A stretch of 64,000 nucleotides of DNA, taken from positions 16,651,670-16,715,669 of the forward strand of contig OZ038467.1 in assembly GCA_964036295.1 (NCBI GenBank). Direction: 5' to 3'. Under the pieces are notes generated by a model. It searched no databases and had not been told where the DNA came from. It saw nothing but the letters and a program-made list of their open reading frames with translations. This DNA comes from Plumapathes pennacea. Taxonomy: Eukaryota > Cnidaria > Anthozoa > Antipatharia > Myriopathidae. Positions 10,599-21,751 of the stretch are shown piece by piece (position 1 is the first letter of the stretch; every line of letters starts with the position of its first letter). The position numbers were made by a program, and so were the translations under genes.

Positions 10599-11908
10599 TT
10601 AAAACTTCATTCTTTGCTTTCTATGGTCTTCCCTGCGTTTCCAGAGTATCTTTCGCACACGCAGAAATACAGCCGCAGCCTTTTTCAGATGGTACCAGTT
10701 TGAGTAGTGCTCAATTAGTTTGAACGCAGCGGTAGATGAGCAGTTGATTGCTGTTGCGTGACTGGAGGCAATTCGTTTCACTTCTGGGTCCTTGTCCGGT
10801 ATTTCACCCATCGTGAATGGTTGCTCTGGCCATTCCTTCTCTGGCTTCCATAGGAACTCTGGGCCGTTAAACCATCGATGCTCATTCAACAGTGATGGCC
10901 TGTCCAGGCCCCTGGAGGCTTCGTCTGCAGGATTGTCGTCAGTGTCGACATACCTCCACTGCATTGGGCTGGAGAGATCCCTGATCACTTGTACACGATT
11001 TGCAACAAAGACTTGAAATCTCTTTTGGTCGTTGGCAATGTATCTTAGCACTGTAGTTGAGTCTGTGTGGAGCTTGATGCTATCAAGTTCTTCGTCCAGT
11101 TCTTTCTTGAGCATTTGTGCCAGGCAGACGGAAACTGTGGCGGCCGTGAGCTTTAGGCATGGTATGGTCACTTCTTTGACTGGTGCCAAGTGGGCCTTTC
11201 CCAACAGAAAGGAGCAGTGGATGCGGTCTTGGTTGTCGCGGAGACGCAGATATGCTACTGATCCGTAACCTGTGGAACTTGCGTCTGAGAAGAGATGTAT
11301 CTGCCTGGATTTTATTTGCCCAAACTGCGGTGGTTTCAGACAGTGGTTGACTTGCAATTGCTCCAGCAGCGGGAGTTCACCGCACCACTTGGCCCATCTT
11401 ATTTGATATGCTTCTGGAATTTCGTCATCCCAACCTAGATTTCCTTCAACGCAGAGTTCTTGTAGTAGTTTCTTTGCTGACAGCGTGAACGGCGTGACAG
11501 CCAAGAGGGTCGTAAATAGAAGAGATCAGTGCACATTTGGTGAACTCCCTTGACCAGCTTCACAGCGGTGACTTCGCTGGCAACGGATTTCAAACAGTCG
11601 TCTACATAGAAATTCCGCCTCAGTGTGTCAGCAGCCAGGGTACTGTGCTCCTTCTCGTCTTCTTTCGCCGTCCTCTTTAAGGCGAAGTTAGCACAGCTGG
11701 GTGATGAGACGGCACCGAATAGGTTGCTGTCATTCGGTATTCTTCCATTTCGCTTTCCAAATCTCCATCTGGCCACCACAGGAAGCGCAGGAAGTCGCAG
11801 TGTTCGTTTGAGACTTTAACTTGGTGGAACATTGCTTCTATGTCTCCCATGAAAGCTACGGGTTCTTGTCGAAATCAGGTCAGGACACCAACCAAAGAAT
11901 TGGTGAGG
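10599..11908 (-). pseudogene. BEL/Pao reverse transcriptase and RNase H
   Basis: The - strand frame 11908-11780 holds a finger/palm segment ([26 protein letters not shown]) with an internal stop. Frame 11779-11435 carries the polymerase motif FYVDDCLKSV. Frame 11504-10599 covers the connection and RNase H-like region (IHLFSDASSTGYGSVAYL, SIKLHTDSTTVLRYI, DNPADEASRG). It is interrupted by at least two frame changes. These domains copy element RNA into DNA and degrade the RNA. Confidence 0.85.
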
Positions 11909-13716
11909 TCAGGGCCCTGAAGGAGCTGATCGTTGAGTGATTCCCCTCTGAACTTTGTGCTGCAGTCGAAGACCACGGATTTTGTCAGGTTTCTTTGGGT
12001 GGTAGACTCTGTGGTGGGGAAGGTACCACACTTTTCCGGGCTTGGTTGACTGCATGCCCCTTGTGATTTTCTGTGCGTAGCCTTTGCCGATTACACCGTT
12101 AACGAAGGCAACGTAGTCGCGATAATACTTTTCATCGCGGAGCATTTTCTTTTTCTGCCAGAGGGCTCTCTTGGCAGCTTGATCTCTGTTATTGGGCATA
12201 ATCATGTTGGAGTTTCGAAAAGGAAGAGGGATCTCATGATGATCTTCAACTTTCTTGATGCTGCTCTCTACTTTTTGTAGAAATTTTTGATCCTCCTGTG
12301 AGTACCCGCGGTCGTCAGGGCTCTTGCTGGGGGTGTGGTCATTGAAGCCTAATTCAAGCATCGTTAACAGAGCTTTGGGTGCTACGATTTCTTTGATGGT
12401 TTTGACCTCCCTCAAGGTGATCCGGTTTGCTGTGAGGACGTTGTTGTCCGGTTTGTAGCTGACTTGCAGAGGACCGCTCACAGTCCAACCATGCCTGAGG
12501 CGAACAGCAAAGGGGCCCTCACCTTGGCTGGGCACCACTTCCAGAGGCTCTAGTGCAGCAGGGCAATTACTGCCGATCAACAGGCCAATCTCCAAGTCCG
12601 GCCTAAGCTCCGAGATTTCTTGAGATACTTGACGGAGATGCTCCCAGTGACTGATCATCTGGGGCATTGGAATTTGCTGGTGGCTAACTGGAATTCCGTC
12701 TCTCGTGAAGGTCCGTGGCAGCTCGATGGAGTTGTGATCATTTAGATCTGTCACAATAAGCCCACTCAGGGCGGTACTGTCCATGAAGCTTTGTCCATGC
12801 ATGGTGCCCAGCTGCAGTCTTGTTCTGATACCGTCTGCTCCTAACTGGCTTTTGATGGTTTCGGAAGCAAAACAACCTCCGCTACCACCGTCGTAGAAGG
12901 CGTATGTTGTTACTGTCCAGTTGCTGCCTTTCTGTTTCACTTTGACTGGAACTATTGCATGAAGCACGATAGTTTCTTCAACACCAGCGCGGTTGCAAGA
13001 ATTCTGTGTATCCACGAAACTGTTATACACCCTGGTGGCTTCTTGGCTGGCTCCGGCTTCGTCACTTTCACTTTTCTTGGTTAATTTGAACCCATCTATG
13101 TGGAGCGCTGTGGGGTGTCGCTTGCTGCATTTCCGACATGTCCTCTTCTTTGTGCATCCTTTAGAAATGTGGTTGCTTCCATAGCGGGCAAAACACATTC
13201 TGTTCTCTTTGAGGAATGCTTTCTTGTCTTCAGTGGTTTTCTTGGCGAAGTCCTCGCATTCATCCAGGTCGTGGGATTTGCTACAAAGCGAGCACGATCT
13301 GTTGTTTGCATTCAGCTGACCTTGTGATCGGCTCAAAACTGGGGGCTTGGATCTGGGTGATGTGTCGACATGTGTGGCAAAGCTGGTGCTTTTCAGTTTG
13401 GCTTTGACAAATGGTTTGCTGCTCTCTGTGTGGCTGAATCTTGGCCTCTCTTCCGCACCATTTAGGGCATTCTTTCCGAAGATTGGGTCGTTTGTGGACT
13501 TGGCGGCAGACTCAACAAATTCAACGAGATCTTCGAAGTCGGCTATCTTCTGGTTCCTAGTCCTCTTCTTGGTGACCAGGTCACACCATTCGTTCTGCAG
13601 GTGTGAAGGAAAGCTTTTGAACAATTATCTGCATATTTGGAGAGTGATTGAGTACTGTCATATGCGATATGTTCTTCATGGCGTTCTTGCACTTGGTTAG
13701 GAAGAAGGAGAAACGC
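11909..13716 (-). pseudogene. BEL/Pao gag C-terminal region and protease
   Basis: An open frame of 571 codons (13624-11909) contains a gag segment (DFEDLVEFVESAAKS), two Cys/His knuckles (CSLCSKSHDLDEC, CRKCSKRH), a protease-like segment (TTYAFYDGGSGGCF, IGLLIGSNCPAALEPLEV) and the start of the RT region ([15 protein letters not shown]). The protease signature has GGS where the family usually has D-S/T-G, so it is altered. The preceding gag segment (about 13716-13640; FLTKCKNAMKNIS, VLNHSPNMQIIVQKL) lies in a different frame that is continuous with the Ty3/gypsy integrase. A frameshift sits near 13630. Confidence 0.85.
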
Positions 13717-14498
13717 CTTAAGGCTGCTGCAGGAGAGGCCTCACTCTCTTCAAACTTCTTCAAGTGTCTCCTGTTTCGAACCAGGTTTCGACCACTGGTT
13801 TCCACTTCGTACGACCTTATGCCCACTTGTTTCAGGACTTTGGCGCTGGTCCACTCTTTTTGCCCCAAGTGCACAGGTTGGATCTTTACAGTGTCCCCTT
13901 CTTGGAGTGGCTTGAGGTTTCTGGCCCCTCTGTCGTAGTACTTCTGTTGTCGTTGTTGGCGCTTGTGGACTTTCTCCAGAACATGTTTCTCTACACGGGG
14001 TTGTAGGAGTTTCTCCGATGTGGGCAGTTTCGTCTTTGTTCGCCTACTCATCAGCCTTTGTGCTGGACTGGACTCTAAGTCCTCCTGTGGGGTATTGCGG
14101 ATGGTGAGGAGGGCTAAGAAAGGGTCGTCGCCTGTCGAGTGGGCTGCTCGGAGGACTTTCTTTGCTTGCTTGACTGCTGCCTCAACCTTGCCATTGGACT
14201 GGTGGTGGTGTGGGCTGGTGGAGATGTGGCTGAAGCCATAGTTGCTCTGAAATGTCTTGAAATCCTTCGAGATGAAATGTGGACCATTGTCTGAGACGAT
14301 TTCGTCTGGGATGCCGTATCTTGCAAGGTGTGCTTTCAGCTTGCGGATGACCCCTTGTGATGTTGTGGTAGTGAGGCGGTCTACCTCGAAGAATCCTGAG
14401 AAATAGTCCACCGTCACGAGATATTCTTTCTTTTTAAACACTAGAAGGTCGGTGGCAATCTTGGCCCATGGCCTGTCAGGGACTTCGTGGCTGATCAA
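13716..14498 (-). pseudogene. Ty3/gypsy integrase core, fused in frame to BEL gag
   Basis: The frame contains the catalytic core: RPWAKIATDLLVF and VTVDYFSGFFEVD (first Asp), IVSDNGPHFIS (second Asp) and SNGKVEAAVKQAKK (Glu), then a C-terminal domain (QEGDTVKIQPVH, RNRRHLKKFEES). After ASPAAALR the same open frame continues to 13581 as BEL gag sequence. The start is arbitrary: the integrase N-terminus lies in the preceding frame (14495-17098), and a frameshift at about 14510 separates them. Confidence 0.85.
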
Positions 14499-17400
14499 CG
14501 CCTCTTTCTGCTGTTTGGGCCATAGGTCGTGTATGTTTCACAGTGGAAAACGTGGTCCTTGATGGCGTCAGTCATTCCTGGCCAGTAGATACATTCTCGA
14601 GCTCTCCTAAGGGTTGATGTGACCCCTTGGTGGGCTGAATGGAGGTCTCTTAAGACTCGTCTTCTCATTGCCTGTGGGACCACGAGTCTGTTGCCACGCA
14701 TGATCAGGTCCTCTTCAACGACAAGCTCGTCACGGAAAGGAAAGTAGGTGCTGACATTGGGCGCAACGTTTTTCTTGTTGTCTGGCCATCCGTGCTGGAT
14801 TGTTGTTTTGACGGCTTGCAGGGTTTCATCTCGGTCGGTTTCTCCCCTGATTGTGGAAATCAGCTCTGGTGACATGGCCAACTGGTGTACTTCGTCAGGG
14901 TCAGGAGATTGCTCAATCTCTTTTTCGAACTCTGATCTGAGGAGGTGTACGCTCGCTTCCTGGGTAAAGTGCCTGCTCAGGGTGTCGGCGAGGAACATCT
15001 CGGTTCCTTTCTTGTAGCGTACTTCGATGTCGTATTGCTGCAGGCGCATGAGCATCTTCTGTAGGCGCCTTGGGGCTGATGCCAGAGGTTTCTGATAAAT
15101 TGTCTCTAGTGGCTTGTGGTCAGAGTCGACAATGACCTTTCTTCCGTAGGTATACTGGTGGAAACGTTCCACTCCAAAAACAATTGCCAATAGCTCTTTC
15201 TCTATTTGAGCATACTTGCATTCCGCTGGTGTTAAGGCTCTGCTTGCGTACGTGATGGGGCGGCCGTCTTGCAGCAGAGATGCTCCGAGGCCCTTCTCGC
15301 TTGCATCACAGTGCAGGACTAGTGGCTTCTCTGGCTCGTAATACTTGAGCACAGGTGGCGCAGTCACCAATTTCTTGATTTCTTCCAGTGCTGTAACGTG
15401 TTCGGCGGTCCATGCAAACTGGCTGTTCTTTCTTGTTAGGTGTCGCAGGGGCTCTGCTACGTCGGAAAGTCTGGGCGAGAACTTTGCCAAGTAATTAACG
15501 GTGCCCATGATGTGTCTGAACTCAATCTTCTCAGGGTTGAGCTTGACGTGCTTGTCTCTGCAGCGGTTGAGGAGTGCTTTCGCCTTGTCGTCGTGGTCTC
15601 GCACTGTTTCCTCCATGGTGGCTCCGTTGCCAATGATTAGGAGGTCATCTGCTACCGTTCGCACACCGTCGAGGCCCTCAATGGCTTGGTCGAGGCGCCT
15701 TTGGAAAATCTCGCCAGCCGGGGATATCCCGAAAGGCATTCTGTTCCATTTGTACCGTCCAAAAGGTGTATTGAACGTTGTCAGTAGGGTTGAGTCTTGG
15801 TCGAGAGGTACTTGCCAGTAGCCGTTCTTGCAGTCAACCTTCGTGAAGACTTTGGCATTAGCTAGGTCCGGCAGAATATCCTCGACTGTTGGGATTGGAT
15901 AATGGCATCTTTTGAGTGCCTTGTTAAGTGGGCGAGGGTCTAAACAGAGTCTTATTTTCCCGTTGGGTTTTCTTGCGACAACGGTCGCGTCTACCCAGTC
16001 CGTCGGTTCGACGACTCCCTCGATGATTCCTTGTTGTTCTAGTTCAGCCAAATGGTCCTTCAGTGGTTTCCTTAAAGCTTCTGGCACCCTTCTGGGCGGA
16101 ACTTGGACAGGTTTCACCGTGTCATCGACTTCGAGGTGTAGGGGCTTGCCAAGTTCGCCGATCCGGCCGTCGAATACGTCACGGTATTCTGACGTGAGCT
16201 GCTGCTCTGTTAGGCCTATGTCCTTTGGTTGCATTTTCTGCACGATTTTGATTTCCGCTGGGACCGCCATGTTCTCATATTTGACTTGGATGAGAGCCAT
16301 CTGCTGGGCTGCGGAGCTCCCGATCAGGTTGGTTTGCCCGTTGTCGTCTCGCACAACGGTAAACTCGACCTTGTACTTCTGGCCGTTCTGTGGGTTGGTT
16401 AACTGGATGTGGCATTTCCCAATAGGCTTCAGTGGCGATGAGTTGAACATCTTCAGGACTTGTGTTGTGGGGGCGATGTTGTTTTCGTACTTTGTTCCCT
16501 GGAGTTCGCAGGATCGGATTACGTTGCATGTTGCACCAGTATCAACTTGGAAGGTGATCTCACAGCCTCCCTTGATTGTCATAGGGACGTGTATTTTGGA
16601 GCTAACCTGTCGGTGGTCTACTACAAGAATGTCGTCTAGCGGGGAGGTTTCAGGAGATGGCTCTAAAGTGATGACTGAGTCGCCAGAGTCATCGGAGTCA
16701 GATAATGCGTGACTGTCTGTTACGTAACGCACTGTTTTTCTTCCGCTGGGCTGAGCACTTTGTTTACAGACTCTAGCGAAGTGGTTTTTCTTTGCACATT
16801 TCTTGCATGTCTGTCCGAATGCCGGGCACTTGCTTTTCTTGTTCTCATGTATTCCGCCACAGTAGTTGCATGGCAGGTCGCGCTTGTGTTTTGTGTCACG
16901 CTCGTTGCCCGTCTCTCTTCTCGAATTTCGCTGTCTGGCGATGGCGTGGATTTCCTCGGCCGCAGGCGCTTTCTTGAGGTCCTGCAGTTGTTTGCTCGCT
17001 GTTTCACCGCTGCAGCATATGTCGATGGCCCGTTGGAGCGTTAAATCTCTTTCTTGTAATAGCTTTCTTCTAACAGCGTTGTCTTTGACGCCAAGCACCA
17101 GGCGGTTGCGAAGAAGCGAATCTTAAAGGCACGAGCAAAAATTACATGTGCGGGCGAGTTTCCGTAGCTCTGTAATGTACTGGTCTACAGTTTCGTCTTC
17201 CTGATTTCTTTGGTTGAAAACGAACCTTTCGTAGGTTTCGTTTGTTTCGCCAATGCAAAGATCGTGAAATTTCTTAATGACTGTGTTTAGTTTCCAACAA
17301 TCCGTCTCAGTGGGGAAACTAAATCCTTCAAACATTTCCATTGCATCTTCTCCGATCGCTGACAGGAGTGTGGCAGTTTGAAATTTTTCTTCGAAGTGCT

Positions 17401-17572
17401 CCAACCTTGCGACGATCGCGTAGTTGTCCCAAGAGCGTTTGAAACGCTTCCAGTTTGCCGCAAGGTTTCCTTCAGTTTTCAGCGGGGGCGGCATCTTCAA
17501 CCCGCTCGGTAAAAGTGGCACAGCATTCGCTGTCGGTGGTTCGGTTGATTGGCTGGTTGGAGGTGTGGACAT
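14495..17572 (-). pseudogene. Ty3/gypsy gag-pol with one in-frame stop
   Basis: Gag starts at 17572 (MSTPPTSQSTEPPT), and its frame meets a TAA at 17123-17125 before continuing in the same frame for 867 codons. That long part holds two zinc knuckles (CNYCGGIHENKKSKC, CKKCAKKNHFARVC), protease (FQVDTGATCNVI), RT (KPNGKIRLCLDPRPLN, VADDLLIIG in place of the usual Y/F-x-DD), RNase H (LVLHCDASEKGLGASLL) and the integrase zinc domain (LHSAHQGVTSTLRRAR). The frame ends in a shifted tail at 14495. Apart from the stop and the terminal frameshift the polyprotein is uninterrupted, which suggests a fairly recent insertion. Confidence 0.88.
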
Positions 17573-17580
17573 CGCTTAAC

Positions 17581-17591
17581 TGCTGACACCA
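17581..17591 (-). other. Primer-binding site of the Ty3/gypsy element
   Basis: On the - strand TGGTGTCAGCA lies immediately after the LTR end (CTTAAAGATACA) and 9 bp before the gag ATG. The TGG start and position fit a primer-binding site complementary to a tRNA 3' end, probably a leucine-type tRNA by analogy with related elements. Confidence 0.6.
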
Positions 17592-17734
17592 TGTATCTTT
17601 AAGCAAGTATCGCCGATACTTTCACATTAAAGAAGCTTTATTTGGTCCTTCGCACGCTGCCAGTCCTCGTGCTTCAAGAATATCAACACATCAGAACGAG
17701 GCCCCTGGTGGGCTAATCATTAACTATTGTAACA
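17592..17734 (-). repeat. Ty3/gypsy 5' LTR (about 143 bp)
   Basis: On the + strand it begins TGTATCTTTAAGC and ends ATTGTAACA, so it has TGT...ACA ends on both strands. The inner end abuts the primer-binding site; the outer end abuts BEL gag. The outer boundary is inferred from the TG/CA rule only, because no second LTR exists for comparison. Confidence 0.5.
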
Positions 17735-18568
17735 TAGTATAGCTTCAATTGTTTGCTCATTGAGAACAGAGCAATTGAGGTCCTCGTCCCGACTGTCCTT
17801 TGGCGCATCGATAGCTTTGGTACTGTTGTGAACTTGACTCCTGGTTTTGGGGTCAGTCGGGTTGAACTTCATTGCGGCGGGGTTGAGTGCAGAAGCAGCA
17901 GCAGTTGGTGGGCGTTGGAAATCGTGATGGTCACACACTGATGAGTTCGGGAGCGGGAGCTGTGAGCGGGAACGGCTGGTGGTGGTGAATTCATGCTTGG
18001 AGGTGGATAAGGTGACGGAAAAGGTAACTTGTATGGATCGGCCGCTGGGGATAGCAACATGTTATTGTCAGCGTTTTGCCTGGCTTGATCTTCGTCGATT
18101 TCCACGTATGTCTTTTCCCTTCCTTGAGCCTTGGCGATTTCCAGTTCCAACTTTAATTAATGTTCTGCTGCAAAGAGTGCCTGGGTTTTCTTTAGCATAG
18201 CCTTTTCAGCTAACAGCTCAGCGACTTTGGCTTTCTCTTTAGCCCTAGCAGAAACTGTAGATGATGCTTGCGATCTACTGGACGCTCTGGAACTTCTGGA
18301 CGTTTTGGATGCTCTAAATACAACATCGGAAAGATGATCAATTTGTTCCGATAGACGGTGCTCAACTTGCCTAATCCAGGTAGTGACTTGTTCCCTGAAC
18401 TCGAGGAAAGACTTCTCCTTGGCGTCGTGTCTCCGACTGTCTGTCTTGTTCTTCCTCAGAGTCAGACTCGTCATAGTGGAGATTATATGCGTGTTGGAAT
18501 TGCTCAAATAAAGTGTTCACATTACTGAGCTCCGTTTTCACTACGTGCAAATTTGCCTCGTCGGCCAT
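17735..18568 (-). pseudogene. BEL/Pao gag N-terminal region
   Basis: The start codon is at 18568-18566 (MADEANLHVVKTELS). The first frame gives an acidic segment (NLHYDESDSEEEQ). A frameshift near 18420 passes to a coiled-coil, Arg/Ser/Ala-rich stretch (SRSSRASSRSQASSTVS) ending at a TAA near 18159, then to LELEIAKAQGREKTYVEID and a Pro-rich stretch (FPSPYPPPSMNSPPP). This layout is typical of BEL gag upstream of its DUF1759 region, most of which is missing across the gypsy insertion. It shares strand and order with the gag fragment at 13716. Confidence 0.7.
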
Positions 18569-18727
18569 GAGCGTTTGGTGATAGTAGTGAAGAAGTTTTC
18601 TTGAAAATTGTTCACTTGTTCTGTTTTGAGTGATGGCCACTGATAAGCTACTGTATCATATGCATGTTATGATATTGTTGAAATAAGCCAGATTATATAA
18701 ATAAGAAGTAATATTTGTATAGTAACA
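18569..18727 (+). repeat. Satellite unit fragment
   Basis: Begins GAGCGTTTGGTGATAGTAGT immediately next to the BEL gag start codon and ends AATATTTGTATAGTAA. It matches the region around 23015-23175. It marks the outer edge of the BEL insertion. Confidence 0.9.
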
Positions 18728-21417
18728 AGACAGGCCCGTGGCCAGTGCGCTTGTGACGTCATTAGTACAATGAATAGAGACACGAGGGGTTCCGGGAGAG
18801 GAACTTTTGTCGTGCGTTTATATGCAAAAGATATTATAGCCGAGTCAGTTTTTGCACATGACGGATCCAAGAGCTCCCTTTATTTTTCTTGCCCTCTTTT
18901 CTTCTAATTTCGGTCAAACAGATATTCACGAAAAAGTGTATTATAATAATTGAGAGAAAACAATTATCGAAGGCCCCGTAGGAATATTCTTCGTTTGCAA
19001 CAACCCAGTTTTCATTGCTTTCCGATGCACGTGACAGTACTTGTGTGACGCTTGCTATACGACCTGGCAACCTTGTTGAGTGAATTTTCAAGCTGACATG
19101 TTTTGTGGAGGAACTGTGTTGTCATTTTGTAATGGGATTGACTGGGGAATACCCGACATCTTAAGTAGCTGTAAGACAGCGTAATAGCCTTATCTCATCT
19201 TCCCAGCGTGTGCATCATGTTCAAGTAGCTGTAATTGAAAGCTTTCAGACTTATCTCTGTAGCACATTAAAGCATGACACTTCCCATGATGAAATTACTT
19301 CGTATGAAAAAGCCATCTCAGACGTTACTCATCCTACATGTACAAGTCTGATTACTAATATGTTCAAGACTGCTATGCATTAAGCTTTAACGCAAAATTC
19401 TGGGTCGATACGAAATTAATCTCTATCGGAAGCTGCAGACGTTTGAATACCGTGACAACAAAGGCGTGCATCACGGGCTTGTGGAGCGAACATTACGGCT
19501 CGGATAGTCGGATATCAACCTTGAGCTTTTGAAGACTTCGAGGTATTCAGTGAAAAATATTCTCGATGTAATCGCCTGCCGGTCTTTCCTGCTTTTGTTA
19601 AAGCGGCGTGAGTGAAAGCTAATTAACTGATGATATCTATGATATTATGCTCGTGACATTTCATTGACAGATCTTGTATCTTAATCTCGCGTGATATTTG
19701 CCTCAAACCTATTAGTAATTCAATATCCTCAGACAATAAACAAAGAACCTTTACTGCACTCAAAACGAAGTTAAACGCCGACTGTTCGTATACGCCGCGC
19801 GTTACACAAAGCTGCAGAGTTTCCGACAAAGGGAGACGCTCTGCCCGCAGGGAAAAGTTCAAGTTCTATCAAGTTTCGACTCGTCTTCTACTACTTATTC
19901 GATGTTCTTTCACACAAATATTGCTCAGAACACAGATACATTGGTTGAAGCGGTATCTATAATCGAGCATTTGCAAAACACAAGCCTTTGTACTTTACGG
20001 GGGTCCCGCTGGTAACACATCAAGCATTTGTGTACGGCTATTTTCAAGTCTTCCGACGCTTAAAAACAATGCAAGCCAAAATCGCTCTTAAAGTATGGCT
20101 TCCGTGCATCCAGAAAGCCAACCGATGATCGTTTTGTTTGGATCAACAACTGAAGGACCGGAATTTTTTTCTATATCCCTTGACAGAGAAAACCCATTGT
20201 ACTTGGTTCTGTGATTTTGATCTCTGAGTACGTCTGATCTTGCAATGCCTGTTTTTTAACACATTTTAAAGTACAAACGTACCTTAGCACCTCGGTTACT
20301 TTTGGCAATCTTCTTTTTGAGCTTCTAGCTTTCTCGCAGCGATGGTTTATTGATCCTAATTTTCTCTTTCCATTTCCATCTGTGGCTTTTTATTGTTTAC
20401 ATGTTGTTTACATGCACGTTCTCGGAACGCATTAGCATTGTGAAGTACGTAAGCTCGGGTATAACCATGGACTTTTGACGACTTTGGGACATTTGAAATG
20501 TATTCTTGTATTAGTCGCCTGCTTTTTCTACTCTTGTTCAAAATGCGTGAAAGGTTATTCAAGGGTACGTGGCTTGGCTCACGACTTCGTCTTGCAGGAC
20601 TTCGGTTTTCTTTCACATAAACATTTGTGGGAATACAATAAAACTGAGCGAAGCGAGATCTACCAACGGTCACTTTTTCCTCAGCCATTTCCCAATTTTC
20701 AAATAACAACGCCATCTGTTCCACTGATTGTTTGACCTTCATGGCACCGAGCCAAAATGTCGCAACAACAACATAAATGCACAGCAGAGTGAAATTTTGA
20801 TCCCAAACAAAAGTCAGATTTTCTGACGCTTTACTTGTATCAGCAAGAATAATACAAAGTAAAAGAATACAAAGTACCTTCAAGTTCACCCTCATACTAA
20901 ACAGTTCCATATAATCCGCTATCAAGCGCTTGTCAAGAATCGCCGTCTTTACACAGGTTCTCGTCTTTGTATGTCGAGCGGCTTCGTTCAGCTTGTTCCT
21001 TCAAGTTCTCAAGGTTCTGGATGTCAGATTCTTCGTACATTTCTGTACAGTTGTGCATAGTTATGCAGTTCATTGATAAGTTCATTGCATTTGCTTTCAT
21101 GGCTTTCAATATGGCTTTTGAGGCTGAACGGACCGACCCAAGCCAAAACCGCTCAATGAAATTTAGTATGGGTCTACCGCAGCCGGCGTATGCGTTTGTA
21201 AGTAAGATGAGCGGTCCATAAAATAATCCACAGAGCCAACTAAGGCAAGCAACTTGCTGTCTTCAAAATGGCGAAACTGCTCGCCCGCCAAGTCACTTGA
21301 TCACAACATCATCACAAATCACATGATAATATGAACCAATCACCGCATGCAGATTTCTAACCCAGAAAAATAAAAAAATTAAAAATCGTTGCATTTTAAA
21401 GCTTGTGACGTCACAAG
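18728..21417. other. Unassigned 2.7-kb block inserted in the satellite
   Basis: Satellite sequence is interrupted after TTTGTATAGTAA and resumes at AAATAGTAGAA. Both ends carry GCTTGTGACGTCA (about 18748-18760, and within the perfect 18-bp palindrome at about 21403-21420), which could be remnants of terminal repeats. Two diverged copies of one segment occur near 19515-19620 and 20465-20560. Apart from the - strand ORF at 20356-20910 I see no gene. Superfamily unknown. Confidence 0.45.
20356..20910 (-). CDS. Hypothetical 184-aa protein with two hydrophobic segments
   Basis: I do not recognise this ORF. From the ATG at 20910 the N-terminus looks like a signal peptide (VNLKVLCILLLCIILADTSK, about residues 8-27). 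A second hydrophobic stretch follows (LLCIYVVVATFWLGAM, about 42-57). The rest is basic and polar (SPARRSREPSHVPLN; NKSRKSRRLIQEYIS). An NLT and an NFT glycosylation-type sequon lie between the two hydrophobic stretches. It sits alone in the 2.7-kb insert with no partner gene. It could be a decayed receptor fragment or a chance ORF. No family assignment is justified. Confidence 0.3.
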   Translation of the reverse strand: MELFSMRVNLKVLCILLLCIILADTSKASENLTFVWDQNFTLLCIYVVVATFWLGAMKVKQSVEQMALLFENWEMAEEKVTVGRSRFAQFYCIPTNVYVKENRSPARRSREPSHVPLNNLSRILNKSRKSRRLIQEYISNVPKSSKVHGYTRAYVLHNANAFRERACKQHVNNKKPQMEMEREN

Positions 21418-21430
21418 CAAATAGTAGAAC

Positions 21431-21469
<39 letters not shown>

Positions 21470-21719
21470 GTTAAAGAATTAAAAAATAACAGTCACAGTT
21501 AGATTGTTGGTAAGTTAAACAAGGTGTACAATATAATATTTTAGAAATGGGTCAGAGGTTATAAACGCAATGAAATATCGTTTTATTAATTAGCTTAATT
21601 ATTATTTGTTTTGAGTGATTGCCACTGATAAGCTACTGTACCATATGCATATTATAATATTGTTGAAATAAGCGAGATTTTATAAATAAGAAGTAATATT
21701 TGTATAGTAAATAGTAGAA

Positions 21720-21751
<32 letters not shown>

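Larger units (their letters stand above)
8926..13716 (-). mobile_element. BEL/Pao retrotransposon, main part, - strand
   Basis: On the - strand the frames run gag zinc-knuckle, aspartic protease, reverse transcriptase (YVDD), RNase H, integrase and DUF5641, the BEL/Pao order. It is broken by several frameshifts. Its gag N-terminus lies at 17735-18568, separated by a Ty3/gypsy element. No 5' LTR is found: the gag start codon at 18566-18568 touches satellite sequence directly. Confidence 0.9.
13716..17734 (-). mobile_element. Ty3/gypsy retrotransposon nested in the BEL/Pao gag
   Basis: On the - strand: 5' LTR, primer-binding site, gag, protease, RT, RNase H and integrase in Ty3/gypsy order. 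The 5' LTR (17592-17734) abuts BEL gag at 17735. At the other end the integrase frame runs directly into BEL gag near 13716, with no polypurine tract or 3' LTR. The simplest reading is insertion into BEL gag followed by a deletion that removed the gypsy 3' LTR together with part of gag. Confidence 0.88.

Noticed and set aside
15912-16712. 266-codon + strand ORF opposite the gypsy polyprotein
   Set aside because: It is a shadow of the - strand gag-pol frame, which has clear retroelement motifs.
18569-18640. Upstream extension of the BEL gag ORF beyond its ATG
   Set aside because: The extension reads satellite sequence, so the ATG at 18568 is the true edge of BEL coding sequence.
21403-21420. 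cAMP-response element (TGACGTCA) as a functional promoter site
   Set aside because: It is the centre of a perfect palindrome at the border of an inserted block with no gene beside it; an element terminus is more likely.
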